DNA of 64,000 nucleotides from the NCBI GenBank assembly GCA_028284935.1, contig JANQQQ010000023.1, positions 29,247 through 93,246 of the forward strand, in the 5' to 3' direction. The stretch comes from Croceivirga sp. (GTDB lineage Bacteria; Bacteroidota; Bacteroidia; Flavobacteriales; Flavobacteriaceae). This document shows positions 1 through 8,493 of the stretch, piece by piece; positions within the stretch are counted from its first letter, which is position 1; each line of letters begins with the position of its first letter. The notes under the pieces are model-generated. The model was not told the DNA's origin. It saw only the letters and a program-made list of their open reading frames with translations, and did no database searches. The position numbers and the translations under genes were made by a program.

Positions 1-305
1 AAATCTGCTTGATAGTCAGCTACCAATCTATCGAACTCCGCTAATTTTTCTTCAGGCAAATTTATTTTGGATTTGGAAAGCAACAACTGCTTCGACGCCC
101 ACCGATTGACGTAATTCACAACAAAGGCCGCACTGTCCTGAGGTGACATTTCATTGGAAATCAAAGAGGAGATAGCATCTTTATAGAGATAGGTATCCCC
201 AACCCTGGCCAGAACTTCCCTATCTTCCTTGCCGTTGAAAAAATCGCTACAGGACCAAACCAAAAATCCACAGCAGATGACTAGGGCAACCTTTTCTATA
301 TTCAT
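1..305 (-). CDS. Parvulin-like peptidyl-prolyl isomerase lipoprotein, N-terminal part (runs off the left edge)
   Basis: The gene starts at an ATG (305-303) and is open to the window edge, giving 101 residues. The N-terminus is a short basic stretch and a hydrophobic segment ending WSC, with Cys19 as the probable lipidated residue; Trp at -2 makes the lipobox imperfect. After it comes a segment reading LARVGDTYLYKDAI, which resembles the start of SurA/PrsA-like periplasmic foldases, followed by a helical region. The catalytic parvulin domain, if present, lies outside the window. The call therefore rests on the N-terminal pattern only. It is divergent from the gene at 431. Confidence 0.55.
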   Translation of the reverse strand, partial: MNIEKVALVICCGFLVWSCSDFFNGKEDREVLARVGDTYLYKDAISSLISNEMSPQDSAAFVVNYVNRWASKQLLLSKSKINLPEEKLAEFDRLVADYQAD

Positions 306-378
306 TAAAGAAGGCATCACGCAAAAATAACAATTACTTAAAGCGAAGCAAGATGAAGCGGCCTGCTTAACAGAATTT

Positions 379-407
379 TTGAGGTAGCTTCCAAATCAAT
401 ATCTTAG
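379..407 (+). promoter_or_regulatory. Candidate Bacteroidota-type promoter for the 431-2730 operon
   Basis: TTTTTG ends at 381 and TATCTTAG lies at 400-407, with 18 bases between TTG and TA. This matches the -33 TTG / -7 TAnnTTTG pattern with one mismatch. It sits 24 bases before the ATG at 431. Prediction by eye only. Confidence 0.35.
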
Positions 408-430
408 TAGGACAACTAAAACCAACAAAG

Positions 431-883
431 ATGAAGTACACCACAGAAGTCCTTATTGACCTTCCCAGGGAAGACTTTATAAAAAAACTGGACGACCCGG
501 ATAACATGAAACATTGGATGCGGGGTTTACAATCCTATGAACATCTTTCTGACAACCCTGGAAGCGAGGGAGCTCAAATGAACATGAAATTCAAAATGGG
601 AAAACGTGATATGGAAATGATTGAGACCATTATCAAAAAAAACTTGCCCGAGGAATTTCATATGACCTATGATACAAAAGGGGTGCACAACATCCAAAAA
701 AACTATTTTAAAGAAGAAAATGGAAAGACGCGCTGGATTTCCGAAAGTGAATTTCAGTTTGAAGGATTTGTAATGAAACTCATGGCCTTTTTAATGCCAG
801 GAGCCTTTAAGAAGCAATCCAAAAAATACGCCAATGATTTTAAGAACTTTGCTGAAAAAGGAATTTCAGTCCTTAATGATTAA
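431..883 (+). CDS. SRPBCC-family (START-like) protein
   Basis: A 150-residue soluble protein without signal peptide. It has the layout of the SRPBCC/polyketide-cyclase fold: an N-terminal strand (KYTTEVLIDLP), an early helix with a conserved-looking MKHWMRGL segment, a run of strands, and a long C-terminal helix (about residues 120-145). Members bind hydrophobic ligands in a deep cavity, but the ligand cannot be read from sequence. It is the first gene of a same-strand cluster and is followed after 5 bases by the small gene at 889, so co-transcription is likely. A second, unrelated SRPBCC protein closes the same cluster at 2287. Confidence 0.7.
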   Translation: MKYTTEVLIDLPREDFIKKLDDPDNMKHWMRGLQSYEHLSDNPGSEGAQMNMKFKMGKRDMEMIETIIKKNLPEEFHMTYDTKGVHNIQKNYFKEENGKTRWISESEFQFEGFVMKLMAFLMPGAFKKQSKKYANDFKNFAEKGISVLND

Positions 884-888
884 ACCAT

Positions 889-1152
889 ATGAAAACACAA
901 GTATTGGATAGAAAAATAAAACTAATTTGGGATTTTAAGGGCCCTGCTGCGCAAAGAACGGCCGAACACTACGCCGTTCATCTAAAGGAATACATTTTCA
1001 ATGAGGAGCTAAAATATGATATCGTTGAATACAAAAAAATTAGTGATATGCACAGCATGGTCTTTTTAGTGGTCGCCGAGTTTGAAATGCCCCAAGTACG
1101 CGATGACTTAAAACCACATCGGGGCGAACTGTATTTGGATGACAATCTTTAG
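889..1152 (+). CDS. Unknown small protein, 87 aa
   Basis: I do not recognise this family. The protein is soluble, rich in charged and aromatic residues, has no signal peptide or Cys, and ends in an acidic tail. It starts 5 bases after the SRPBCC gene stop and ends 10 bases before the next ATG, so it belongs to the same transcript. Coding status is supported by tight spacing on both sides and by sensible amino-acid composition. The neighbours suggest a cytoplasmic partner of the SRPBCC proteins, but that is inference from position only. Confidence 0.6.
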   Translation: MKTQVLDRKIKLIWDFKGPAAQRTAEHYAVHLKEYIFNEELKYDIVEYKKISDMHSMVFLVVAEFEMPQVRDDLKPHRGELYLDDNL

Positions 1153-1162
1153 CTGAAATCAA

Positions 1163-2290
1163 ATGAAAAAATCCATGTTTCCCCTTGCTTTGTTGCTCTC
1201 TACTTCATGTGCGAAACAGCCGTCTTTTGACAATGCCTTGGATGCAGCATTGGCCTCCTCAAATGAAAAAATTAAGAGGGTCATGGATCGTTTGGAACAA
1301 CACCAAGTGCAAATCCGATATACGGAGATTGACCGTGAAGGGGACAGTCTGGTTTTCACCGATTATGATTTTCAGGTAGACTCCAATAACTATTTCTATC
1401 CTGCGAGCACCGTTAAATTTCCCACCGCTGTCATCGCTTTGGAAAAGCTGAATGACCTGGATTCCTTATATAGGGATGTAACCTTTTATATTGAAGGGGA
1501 TTCTGTTGAGACCTCTTTTGCCAGGGCTGTTGATGAAATCTTTGCGGTTAGTGATAATGATGCAAACAATCGCTTAATGGAATTCTTGGGTTTTGATGAC
1601 CTCAACCAACGCATTCGGGACAAAGGGGTGACCCCTATTCGTATTTCCCATCGCTTATCGACCGCCAATGCGGATGATGTAACTACTAAACCATTGGTGA
1701 TTTACAAAAATGATAGCAGCACGGTGATTTCCCAGCCCATTGTTAGTTCCCCACTGACTGAACTTAATCTGAAAAATATACAGAAAGGAAGCGGTTTTTA
1801 CGTTGGGGATTCGCTCTACAGTGAACCCTTTGATTTTGGATTGAAAAACTATTACCCTATAATCACACAACATGAGGTTTTAAAGCGGGTAATATTTCCC
1901 GAAGTTTTTGAAAAAGGTGAACGGTTTAATCTTTCTGATGACCAACATGATTTTCTTCTAAAATCAATGTCCCTCCTACCCCATCAAGCAGGGTACGATA
2001 GAGAGGAATATTATGATGGTTACGTGAAATTTTTCATGTTTGGCGATTCTAAAGAACCCATACCGGAGTACATCAAAATCTATAACAAGGTGGGATATGC
2101 CTATGGCACTTTGACCGATTGCGCCTATATAAAGGATGTTAAAAACAACGTGGACTTTATGATAACCGCTACCATTTTAGTTAATGAAGATGGCATTTTC
2201 AATGATGATAACTATGAATACGACGAAATTGGCATACCCTTTTTAGCACAATTGGGAAGGGAGATTTATGAATACGAACTTAGAAGATGA
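1163..2290 (+). CDS. Class A beta-lactamase-like serine hydrolase, lipoprotein
   Basis: 375 residues. The N-terminus MKKSMFPLALLLSTSC is a lipoprotein signal with lipobox Cys16, so the enzyme should be anchored in a periplasm-facing or outer membrane. Catalytic motifs of the penicillin-recognising fold are visible: STVK at 82-85 (SxxK nucleophile), SDN at 130-132, and KVG at 309-311 in the place of KTG. It is longer than typical class A beta-lactamases (about 290) and lacks a clear omega-loop signature, so it may be a peptidase or esterase rather than a resistance enzyme. Its stop overlaps the next start (ATGA), which implies translational coupling. Confidence 0.75.
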   Translation: MKKSMFPLALLLSTSCAKQPSFDNALDAALASSNEKIKRVMDRLEQHQVQIRYTEIDREGDSLVFTDYDFQVDSNNYFYPASTVKFPTAVIALEKLNDLDSLYRDVTFYIEGDSVETSFARAVDEIFAVSDNDANNRLMEFLGFDDLNQRIRDKGVTPIRISHRLSTANADDVTTKPLVIYKNDSSTVISQPIVSSPLTELNLKNIQKGSGFYVGDSLYSEPFDFGLKNYYPIITQHEVLKRVIFPEVFEKGERFNLSDDQHDFLLKSMSLLPHQAGYDREEYYDGYVKFFMFGDSKEPIPEYIKIYNKVGYAYGTLTDCAYIKDVKNNVDFMITATILVNEDGIFNDDNYEYDEIGIPFLAQLGREIYEYELRR

Positions 2291-2730
2291 CCACCATGGA
2301 GCATACTTTTAATCGGTTTACCAAGAAAATCCATATCAAAGCATCCATCGAAAAATTATACTTGTGTTGGTCCACATCACATGGAATTACAAAGTGGTTT
2401 TTGAGCCATGCTGATTATACCACTTCTGATGGCACGCTAAGAAACCCAAAAGAAGAAATTCAAGGGGGGATAAATACCTTTGGAAATGGCATAATTGGAG
2501 CGGTAAAAAAGAAGGAACCATACTACAGGCCAATGGTAGGGATTTTGTTGAATTTACATTTGGCAACGGACGAAGAAACCAAAATGAACCTTTACAATGG
2601 TTGCAGTTGCGGATGGACCTTCTGGTTGGCAAATCTTAAGGCTTTTTTGGAACATGGCATTTTACTGAACGAAAGGGATGTTGACCTTACCGATACTCCA
2701 CAAGCTGGTCACATTTTTGTTAATATGTAA
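2287..2730 (+). CDS. SRPBCC / AHSA1-like protein
   Basis: 147 residues. The start (2287) overlaps the stop of the serine hydrolase as ATGA; an in-frame ATG at 2296 is an alternative. The N-terminus resembles the Aha1 (activator of Hsp90)-like branch of SRPBCC proteins: KKIHIKASIEKLY followed by a Trp-rich WSTSHGITKWF segment, which is typical of AHSA1 proteins. The C-terminus holds a helix with WTFWLANLKAFLEHG. Ligand unknown. It is the last gene of the cluster and is followed by a hairpin terminator. Confidence 0.7.
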   Translation: MTTMEHTFNRFTKKIHIKASIEKLYLCWSTSHGITKWFLSHADYTTSDGTLRNPKEEIQGGINTFGNGIIGAVKKKEPYYRPMVGILLNLHLATDEETKMNLYNGCSCGWTFWLANLKAFLEHGILLNERDVDLTDTPQAGHIFVNM

Positions 2731-2731
2731 A

Positions 2732-2757
2732 AAAGCACCGCCATAGGGCGATGCTTT
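2732..2757. terminator. Bidirectional hairpin terminator between convergent genes
   Basis: AAAGCAcCGCC and GGCGaTGCTTT form a stem around the loop ATAG. On the minus strand it is followed by a run of T, suiting the fasciclin gene; on the plus strand it follows the AHSA1-like gene directly. Confidence 0.65.
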
Positions 2758-2786
2758 ACCATCAACATCATCAACACTAACCAATT

Positions 2787-3305
2787 TTATTTTGGCATTA
2801 CCACGTCTTCTATAATGTGAATTACGCCGTTGGAGGCCATCACATCGGTCTTCGATATTTTGCTGTAGTTTCCGTTGGCATCTTTTAAAAAGATTCCTCC
2901 GTCTTTACTTACAGCTGTCAATGTACCGCCTTGTAAGGTTGTCAATTCTGCTTTGCCATTACCACTCTTTAGCGCGGCAGCTACATCGGAAGCAGCTAAC
3001 TTTCCAGAAACCACATGATAGGTCAAAACAGCCGAGAGCTTTTCTTTGTTCGCGGGCTCCAATAAAGAATTCAGTGTAGCTTCATCAATTTTGGCAAACC
3101 CTGAATTCACTGGGGCAAATACGGTAAAAGGACCATCCCCTTTTAGTGCGCCCACCAAATCAGCGGCTTTAAGAGCGGTTACAAGAGTGGAAAAGTCCTC
3201 CACGGATACAGCAATATCAACGATATCTTGGCCTTTTTGTGCTTTTGATGTCTGTGTTACTGCTATTAATGCAATGGTTGTAAGAATAAAAACTAATTTT
3301 TTCAT
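2787..3305 (-). CDS. Secreted fasciclin (FAS1) domain protein
   Basis: 172 residues with a signal peptide (MKKLVFILTTIALIAVTQTSKAQ) and one FAS1 domain filling the rest. The H1-type block reads FTVFAPVNSGF and the H2-type block YHVVSGKLA; the C-terminus ends with the usual GVIHIIEDVVMPK-like strand. FAS1 proteins are small adhesion modules. The gene is divergent from a SigK-like sigma / RskA-like pair. In mycobacteria the FAS1 proteins MPT70/MPT83 belong to the SigK regulon, so control by the neighbouring sigma factor is a reasonable inference. Confidence 0.85.
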   Translation of the reverse strand: MKKLVFILTTIALIAVTQTSKAQKGQDIVDIAVSVEDFSTLVTALKAADLVGALKGDGPFTVFAPVNSGFAKIDEATLNSLLEPANKEKLSAVLTYHVVSGKLAASDVAAALKSGNGKAELTTLQGGTLTAVSKDGGIFLKDANGNYSKISKTDVMASNGVIHIIEDVVMPK

Positions 3306-3425
3306 TTTGCTTTGTTTAATTGTTTTAATGATTTAAAAGACTAATTGCGCGCTTTTGTTCGTAATTACACAGGGAATTCTTCCTTGGATGAGCAGGAACT
3401 TCTTTTTATTATATCTTTAACATTA

Positions 3426-3992
3426 ATGCTACCCCATCAAATAGAGGATACTGAAATAATTCAACGTATTGTCAATAAGGATAAGGATGCCTTGTACCTT
3501 CTGTACGACAAATACTCGGGAGCACTTTTCGGCGTCATTCTTCGCATATGTCAAAACCAAGAGTTGGCAGAGGATGTACTTCAAGAGACTTTTCTAAAAA
3601 TTTGGGAGAAAATAGAATCCTATAACCCTGATAAGGGAAAATTCTATACCTGGTCCTATAGAATCGCTAAAAATAGGGCACTGAATGCCCTACGAAAATC
3701 AGATAGGCTCATCCAAAATGAGGATTTAAGTGTACTTAAAGATAAAAGCGAGACCGAAGATAACTTTGATTTAAAAACACTCAACGGTGCACTGAGTAAG
3801 TTGGAGCCCCACCACCAAGAAGCGATTTCCCTGGTCTATTTTAGAGGATATACCCATAGGGAAGCCAATGAGGAAATGGGCGTGCCTTTAGGAACATTTA
3901 AAAGTTATGTCAGGCAAGCGATCCAATTACTTAGGGAGAGCTATAAGATAGGGATGGTATTTGTTTTATGGTTAATGGAAGTGATATCATGA
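3426..3992 (+). CDS. ECF-type RNA polymerase sigma factor, SigK-like
   Basis: 188 residues from the ATG at 3426. The open frame extends to a TTG at 3345, but the extra residues do not look like a sigma N-terminus. Region 2 spans about residues 20-90 (LYDKYSGALFGVILRIC, LAEDVLQETFLKIWEKI, FYTWSYRIAKNRALN). Region 4 spans about 122-170 (LEPHHQEAISLVYFRGYTHREA, then GVPLGTFKSYVRQAI). The C-terminal hydrophobic tail is short. The stop overlaps the anti-sigma start as ATGA. Group assignment to the SigK type rests on the RskA-like partner and the divergent FAS1 gene. Confidence 0.85.
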   Translation: MLPHQIEDTEIIQRIVNKDKDALYLLYDKYSGALFGVILRICQNQELAEDVLQETFLKIWEKIESYNPDKGKFYTWSYRIAKNRALNALRKSDRLIQNEDLSVLKDKSETEDNFDLKTLNGALSKLEPHHQEAISLVYFRGYTHREANEEMGVPLGTFKSYVRQAIQLLRESYKIGMVFVLWLMEVIS

Positions 3993-4747
3993 TGGATAAG
4001 GAATACATATTGAAAGAAGGACTACTGGAAAAGTTTTTGTTGGACGATTTAACTTCCGATGAAGCCAAAGCGGTGGGACTTGCCATATCCAATGATGCTG
4101 ACTTAAAGCAACAATTCCTGCAACTTGAAGCCGATTTTGAGCGTATGGCTCTGGAAAACGCCATTGCACCACCCACCCGTGTGAAAGAAAAGCTCCAAAA
4201 ATCGCTTGAAACCAATACGGATAACGAATCAATTCCCAAAACTTGGCTATGGTTGGCCGCAGGTTTGGCACTTTTATTTGCACTTACCACATTTTGGATG
4301 TATTCCAAATGGCAGTCTGCCCAAAATACCTTGGATACCCTACAAAATCAAACTGTGGTTATGCAAGAACGATTGGACCTATTGGAAGAAAACTATGAAC
4401 TCACCAATAACAGACTACAAATAATCAATAGCCCTAACACTATCCCCTTTGTCCTGACTGGAAATGAGAAGGCAAAGGATTCCAGGGCGGTAGCCTACGT
4501 AAATCATAACAACAAACTAGTGGTGGTCAACCCGAGGGGACTTCCCGTTCTACCGCAAAATCAAACGTATCAGATGTGGAGTGACGTTGATGGCGAAATG
4601 ATTAATATGGGATTGTTACCAACGGATAAGGATTTGGTAACCCTAAAATACATTGACCATGCCGAGTCTTTAAACATTACCATTGAACCAGCGGGGGGTA
4701 ACGATCACCCCACAGTGGAACAATTGATTTCCTATGTCACCCTCTGA
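3989..4747 (+). CDS. RskA-like transmembrane anti-sigma factor
   Basis: 252 residues from ATG 3989 (ATG 3992 also possible); this start overlaps the sigma stop. The cytoplasmic N-terminal part (about 1-84) has the LLDDLTSDEAKAV helical segment of anti-sigma domains, without a visible zinc motif. One membrane helix follows (about 85-105, WLWLAAGLALLFALTTFWMY), then a coiled coil (about 108-145) and a C-terminal RskA domain (about 150-250) with YQMWSDVDGEMINMGLLP and a final TIEPAGG...PT segment. It should hold the sigma factor until regulated proteolysis. It ends 5 bases before the convergent oxidoreductase stop. Confidence 0.85.
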   Translation: MMDKEYILKEGLLEKFLLDDLTSDEAKAVGLAISNDADLKQQFLQLEADFERMALENAIAPPTRVKEKLQKSLETNTDNESIPKTWLWLAAGLALLFALTTFWMYSKWQSAQNTLDTLQNQTVVMQERLDLLEENYELTNNRLQIINSPNTIPFVLTGNEKAKDSRAVAYVNHNNKLVVVNPRGLPVLPQNQTYQMWSDVDGEMINMGLLPTDKDLVTLKYIDHAESLNITIEPAGGNDHPTVEQLISYVTL

Positions 4748-4752
4748 GTTCC

Positions 4753-6369
4753 TTAAGAAACCCTTATAAAGTCAGTGCGAACCATCTCATTGGAGAGGAG
4801 CACCTCATCAAAATTGATACCTTCAATGGGCTTAATGGTTTCCGTTTGGGTATCCCATTCAATCCTTTTGCCCAATTTCCAGGAAAGCCCCGCCATATGG
4901 GCGGCTATGGCCTCCTCAAAACCTTCTTTGATACCACAGCTTACCTTACCACCATTTTTAATGGCACTCAACCATTCCCTCATATGTAAAAAGGTGGAGT
5001 CCACACGTTTTCCATCAATATAGGTCCACATCAAACCTTTATCCGCGAAATACTGGGAAGTGGCCGAAGACACGGCATCTGGGGAATTTGCCCCTGGATT
5101 GTACTGATAAATAGGTACCCCCGGACTCATCTTGCCCTCTTCCAACATAGTGGCATATCGTGTAGAACCTCCATCGGGCCAAATGGTCAATCGATTCCCA
5201 AGTTCCATGGTACCGTCATGCCCCATAAGAATGGTAGGGCGATTAAACCCATTGCCCAAAGTGGCACTATAACAAAAGGTCATTCCTTTCTCTTTCCCTT
5301 TTACCTGACTGCTACCCGTACTAAAGTTGGGAAACTCCATATTCACTTGCATAACATCAGGGACATTCCTCCCATCATTATGGGCATACACCCCTCCCGA
5401 AGCCATTACCGATTCTGGAATACCCATGTTCAAAACACAGTTCAATCGGTCATAATCATGGGTCAATAAATCCCCTGAAAGCCCAGATCCATAAGCCCAC
5501 CATTTCCGCCATCTGAAGAAATGGTTCTTATTAAAGGGAATTTGTGGGGCAGAACCCAGGAATTGCTGCCAGTCTATGGTAGTTGGACTGGCCTCCTCCA
5601 TAATTTCGTAGTTCCAAGCACCATTGTCATCGTTTCTGTTGGTATTGGTTTGAATCAAGGAAACGTGACCCAAGGTACCTTTGTTGATGATATCCCTTGC
5701 TGTTCCAAAACTTAAAGTCTGCCTGTGCTGATGTCCAACTATAAAAACAGCTTCTGAATTTTGCGCTGCCTTTCGTAATTCGTAAGTCTCAGCAACAGTA
5801 TGTGTCATGGGCTTTTCCACATACACATGTACCCCGTTGTTTAAAGCATATATGGCCATAGGTGCATGCCAATGGTCTGGCGTAGCGATGACCACCGCAT
5901 CAATTTCCCCACTATTTATCATTTCTTGATAGGTAGAATAGCGCTTGATTTTATTATCATCGGTGCCAAAAGAACGCAACGCTTTTTCTGCTCTATAATC
6001 AAAAATATCACACACCCCGGCAAGATGGACATTGAGCTTTTCCTGGTTCATGAAATCCTCCAATCCTTTGTTGTTTGGATTCTCTTGCACTTCAAGCTTC
6101 ATATCCTCAGTCCATTCCTTGGTGGCAAACCCCAAGGAGCGGCATAATTGTTCACCTCGAATTCCAAAGCCAATGATACCCACCCGAACAGGGTCACCAG
6201 AAATACCAGGAACCGCAGGGGGTAAAGAAGGTTGAATATTCAACTGTTCCAATATTGCCGAACGTGCACGTCGCTTTCCAACGGTAGTTGAAGCCCCGGC
6301 CCACCAAACAGCCCCCAAAATGGGCAATCCACCTAATCCTTTTAGCAAATCTCTTCTAGTCCATTTCAT
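4753..6369 (-). CDS. Gfo/Idh/MocA-family oxidoreductase with Tat signal
   Basis: 538 residues. The N-terminus TRRDLLKGLGG is a twin-arginine motif followed by a hydrophobic stretch, so the folded, cofactor-loaded protein is likely exported. A Rossmann motif GIIGFGIRG lies at 64-72, TPDHWH at 163-168, and the family lysine in EKP at 185-187. The C-terminal half is the alpha/beta substrate domain, with many Trp and Tyr residues. Exported members in Bacteroidota are often tied to sugar or glycoside oxidation, but the substrate is unknown here. Its 5' end overlaps the DoxX gene by 14 bases, so the two are translated from one message. Confidence 0.85.
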   Translation of the reverse strand: MKWTRRDLLKGLGGLPILGAVWWAGASTTVGKRRARSAILEQLNIQPSLPPAVPGISGDPVRVGIIGFGIRGEQLCRSLGFATKEWTEDMKLEVQENPNNKGLEDFMNQEKLNVHLAGVCDIFDYRAEKALRSFGTDDNKIKRYSTYQEMINSGEIDAVVIATPDHWHAPMAIYALNNGVHVYVEKPMTHTVAETYELRKAAQNSEAVFIVGHQHRQTLSFGTARDIINKGTLGHVSLIQTNTNRNDDNGAWNYEIMEEASPTTIDWQQFLGSAPQIPFNKNHFFRWRKWWAYGSGLSGDLLTHDYDRLNCVLNMGIPESVMASGGVYAHNDGRNVPDVMQVNMEFPNFSTGSSQVKGKEKGMTFCYSATLGNGFNRPTILMGHDGTMELGNRLTIWPDGGSTRYATMLEEGKMSPGVPIYQYNPGANSPDAVSSATSQYFADKGLMWTYIDGKRVDSTFLHMREWLSAIKNGGKVSCGIKEGFEEAIAAHMAGLSWKLGKRIEWDTQTETIKPIEGINFDEVLLSNEMVRTDFIRVS

Positions 6370-6835
6370 TGCTCACCAAATTTTGTTTCCTTACATTTTT
6401 GATACCAAATTTATGTCCCGTCGGGAAATAGAACAAAAGCACTAAAGCTGCAATCTCTATCAAATTCTTGTTCACCAACCAATAATTGCCCTCAACATTT
6501 AGCTGGGTCAACCCAGGAAAAGGTGGATGAGATAAATAATACATACCTAGTAAACCAATACCTACCAGTGCTCCAACTTTTTCAAAGATGCCGAGTAAAA
6601 GGGTAACACCTACTACAATTAGGGCTACCATGTTTAACGTATCTACCCAACCAATGATTGATTCATTGGCCATTGCGGTAAATATCGATTTAAAGGGTCC
6701 TTGTGCAGATGCCAAATAGCCAAAAGCCGTCCAGTCCGGATTATACATTTTCACGATACCCTCATACAAAAAATGCCAACCAATCAGCACACGCAAAATG
6801 GTGACACTTATCTCGATTTTAGGATTTTTTTCCAT
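6356..6835 (-). CDS. DoxX-family membrane protein
   Basis: 159 residues with about four membrane helices and the family features LRVLIGWHFLYEGIVKM near the N-terminus, then a loop with W and a second helix pair. DoxX-like proteins are small inner-membrane proteins, sometimes subunits of oxidoreductase chains. It lies first in a two-gene transcript with the Tat-exported Gfo/Idh protein, and their reading frames overlap. A role in passing electrons or quinones to the exported dehydrogenase is a guess from this arrangement. Confidence 0.75.
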   Translation of the reverse strand: MEKNPKIEISVTILRVLIGWHFLYEGIVKMYNPDWTAFGYLASAQGPFKSIFTAMANESIIGWVDTLNMVALIVVGVTLLLGIFEKVGALVGIGLLGMYYLSHPPFPGLTQLNVEGNYWLVNKNLIEIAALVLLFYFPTGHKFGIKNVRKQNLVSNEMD

Positions 6836-7028
6836 GTAGAAAAGTAGTTAGTTAACAATAGGGGCTGAATCATCTATTGACCATAAGCCCTACATTCTAT
6901 AAATCTACTGCATTAATCAATAATTAAGAAATGACAATTGTTAGCCAAGGACGACTTTTTTACACCTTTCAATGTGACTTTAAAGCAAATGAAGGTTCTA
7001 ACCTATATACTAACTAATTTCCAAAATC

Positions 7029-7715
7029 ATGAAAAAATGTATTGCTGAATTTCTTGGCACCCTCTGGTTGGTGCTTGGTGGGTGCGGCAGTGCCGTATTG
7101 GCCGCTGCCTATCCAGAATTAGGTATTGGTTTTTTTGGTGTGGCGCTTGCCTTTGGTCTTACCGTAGTGACCATGGCCTATGCCATAGGTCATATTTCTG
7201 GTTGCCATTTGAACCCTGCCGTCACTTTGGGACTTATGACTGCAGGTCGTTTTAACAAGAACGATGTTTTTCCTTACATCATTTCGCAACTTTTGGGAGC
7301 CATTGCAGGTGCGGGTATTCTATATTTAATCGCCTCTGGCAAAGCCGGGTTTGAGGTTGGTGGATTTGCTGCCAATGGATATGCCGAACACTCTCCTGGC
7401 GGATATGGATTGTTATCTGCCTTTACCATTGAATTGGTCTTGACCTTCTTCTTCTTGATCATTATTTTGGGAGCAACCCATTCCAAAGCGCCTAAAGGAT
7501 TGGCGGGATTGGCTATTGGCTTGGGTCTGACCTTAATCCATTTGATCAGTATTCCCGTGACCAATACTTCGGTTAATCCTGCACGAAGCACAAGTCAGGC
7601 ATTATTTGCCGATGGCGGATGGGCCATACCCCAACTATGGTTATTCTGGGTAGCTCCAATTTTGGGCGCGCTAATCGCTGGTGTGGTCTATAGCTATCTA
7701 TCCCCAGAGGAGTAA
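7029..7715 (+). CDS. aqpZ: Aquaporin Z, water channel
   Basis: 228 residues, six membrane helices and two half-helices. The two NPA boxes are at 62-64 (HLNPAVTLG) and 183-185 (SVNPARST). The selectivity-filter positions match the water-specific E. coli AqpZ pattern: Phe42, His171, Thr180 and Arg186, judged from local alignment of the [16 protein letters not shown] block. It should act in the inner membrane in osmotic water flux. It stands alone and is followed by a strong hairpin terminator. Confidence 0.95.
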   Translation: MKKCIAEFLGTLWLVLGGCGSAVLAAAYPELGIGFFGVALAFGLTVVTMAYAIGHISGCHLNPAVTLGLMTAGRFNKNDVFPYIISQLLGAIAGAGILYLIASGKAGFEVGGFAANGYAEHSPGGYGLLSAFTIELVLTFFFLIIILGATHSKAPKGLAGLAIGLGLTLIHLISIPVTNTSVNPARSTSQALFADGGWAIPQLWLFWVAPILGALIAGVVYSYLSPEE

Positions 7716-7724
7716 GAACATTTA

Positions 7725-7760
7725 AAATGGGCCTCAAAATGGAATGACCGAGGCCCATTT
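7725..7760. terminator. Bidirectional terminator between aqpZ and the LytTR regulator
   Basis: AAATGGGCCTC (7725-7735) pairs perfectly with GAGGCCCATTT (7750-7760) around a 14-base loop. It lies between two convergent genes and can serve both. Confidence 0.75.
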
Positions 7761-7794
7761 AGCCCTTTAATTAACCAAAATGACTCAATCAATA

Positions 7795-8493
7795 TCAAGG
7801 TTTTAAACGGTCCACAACAGTCTTTTTATAATACTCCCCTATTGGGATTTCGATAGTGTCCAGTTCAACATCAAGAGCGGTATAGGCGGTTATTTTATCG
7901 CTATTGACCACATAACTTCGATGGGTACGAAGAAATCGGTCATCCAACTTCTTATTAAATGCATTAAGCCCATGCTTGATAACATGTGTTTCGGTTTCGG
8001 TATGTATTTTAATGTAGTCTTTAAGCCCTTCCACGTAAAGTATGTGTTCCAAATACAGCTTTACCTGTTTTCGATCTTTTCTAATAAAAATATAGTCCTT
8101 GGATGCCGTTTGCACTGGTTGTTCTCCTTCCTTGTTGATTTGAAGACCTTCAAACCTTTCAATGCTTTTAAAGAACCGAGCAAAACTGATGGGTTTGAGC
8201 AAGTAATCTACGGCGTGCAGGTCAAATCCCTCCACAGCATAATCCCGATAGGCCGTAGTAAAAACCACTTGCGGCGGATGGGTCAAATTTTTTAAAAAAT
8301 CCACTCCTTTCAAAACGGGCATTTCAATATCCAAAAACATGAGGTCAATGGTATGTTCCTTTAAAACCTTATTCGCTTCAATTGCGCTTTGACAGGATGC
8401 TACAAGTTCATAATTGTCCAGTTGTGATAAATGATTGGTGAGCAGTCGTCTCGCTAGCTCTTCATCATCAACAATGATACATTTATAGGACAT
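7795..8493 (-). CDS. LytTR-family response regulator
   Basis: 232 residues. The receiver domain (1-120) has the acidic pair Asp9-Asp10, phospho-acceptor Asp55 in LMFLDIEMP, Thr80 and Lys100 in LLKP. The C-terminal LytTR DNA-binding domain (about 130-230) has YIFIRKDRKQVKLYLEHILYVEGLKDY and RTHRSYVVNSDKI. It is translated from the same message as the histidine kinase, overlapping it by 11 bases. LytTR domains bind paired direct repeats about one to two turns apart; such repeats lie upstream of this system at 9628-9658. The likely targets are this operon and the divergent genes at 9762-12387. Confidence 0.93.
   Translation of the reverse strand: MSYKCIIVDDEELARRLLTNHLSQLDNYELVASCQSAIEANKVLKEHTIDLMFLDIEMPVLKGVDFLKNLTHPPQVVFTTAYRDYAVEGFDLHAVDYLLKPISFARFFKSIERFEGLQINKEGEQPVQTASKDYIFIRKDRKQVKLYLEHILYVEGLKDYIKIHTETETHVIKHGLNAFNKKLDDRFLRTHRSYVVNSDKITAYTALDVELDTIEIPIGEYYKKTVVDRLKP

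Noticed and set aside
1163..2290. True beta-lactamase resistance gene
   Set aside because: It has SxxK and SDN but KVG instead of KTG, no clear omega loop, extra length and a lipoprotein anchor; resistance function is not supported.
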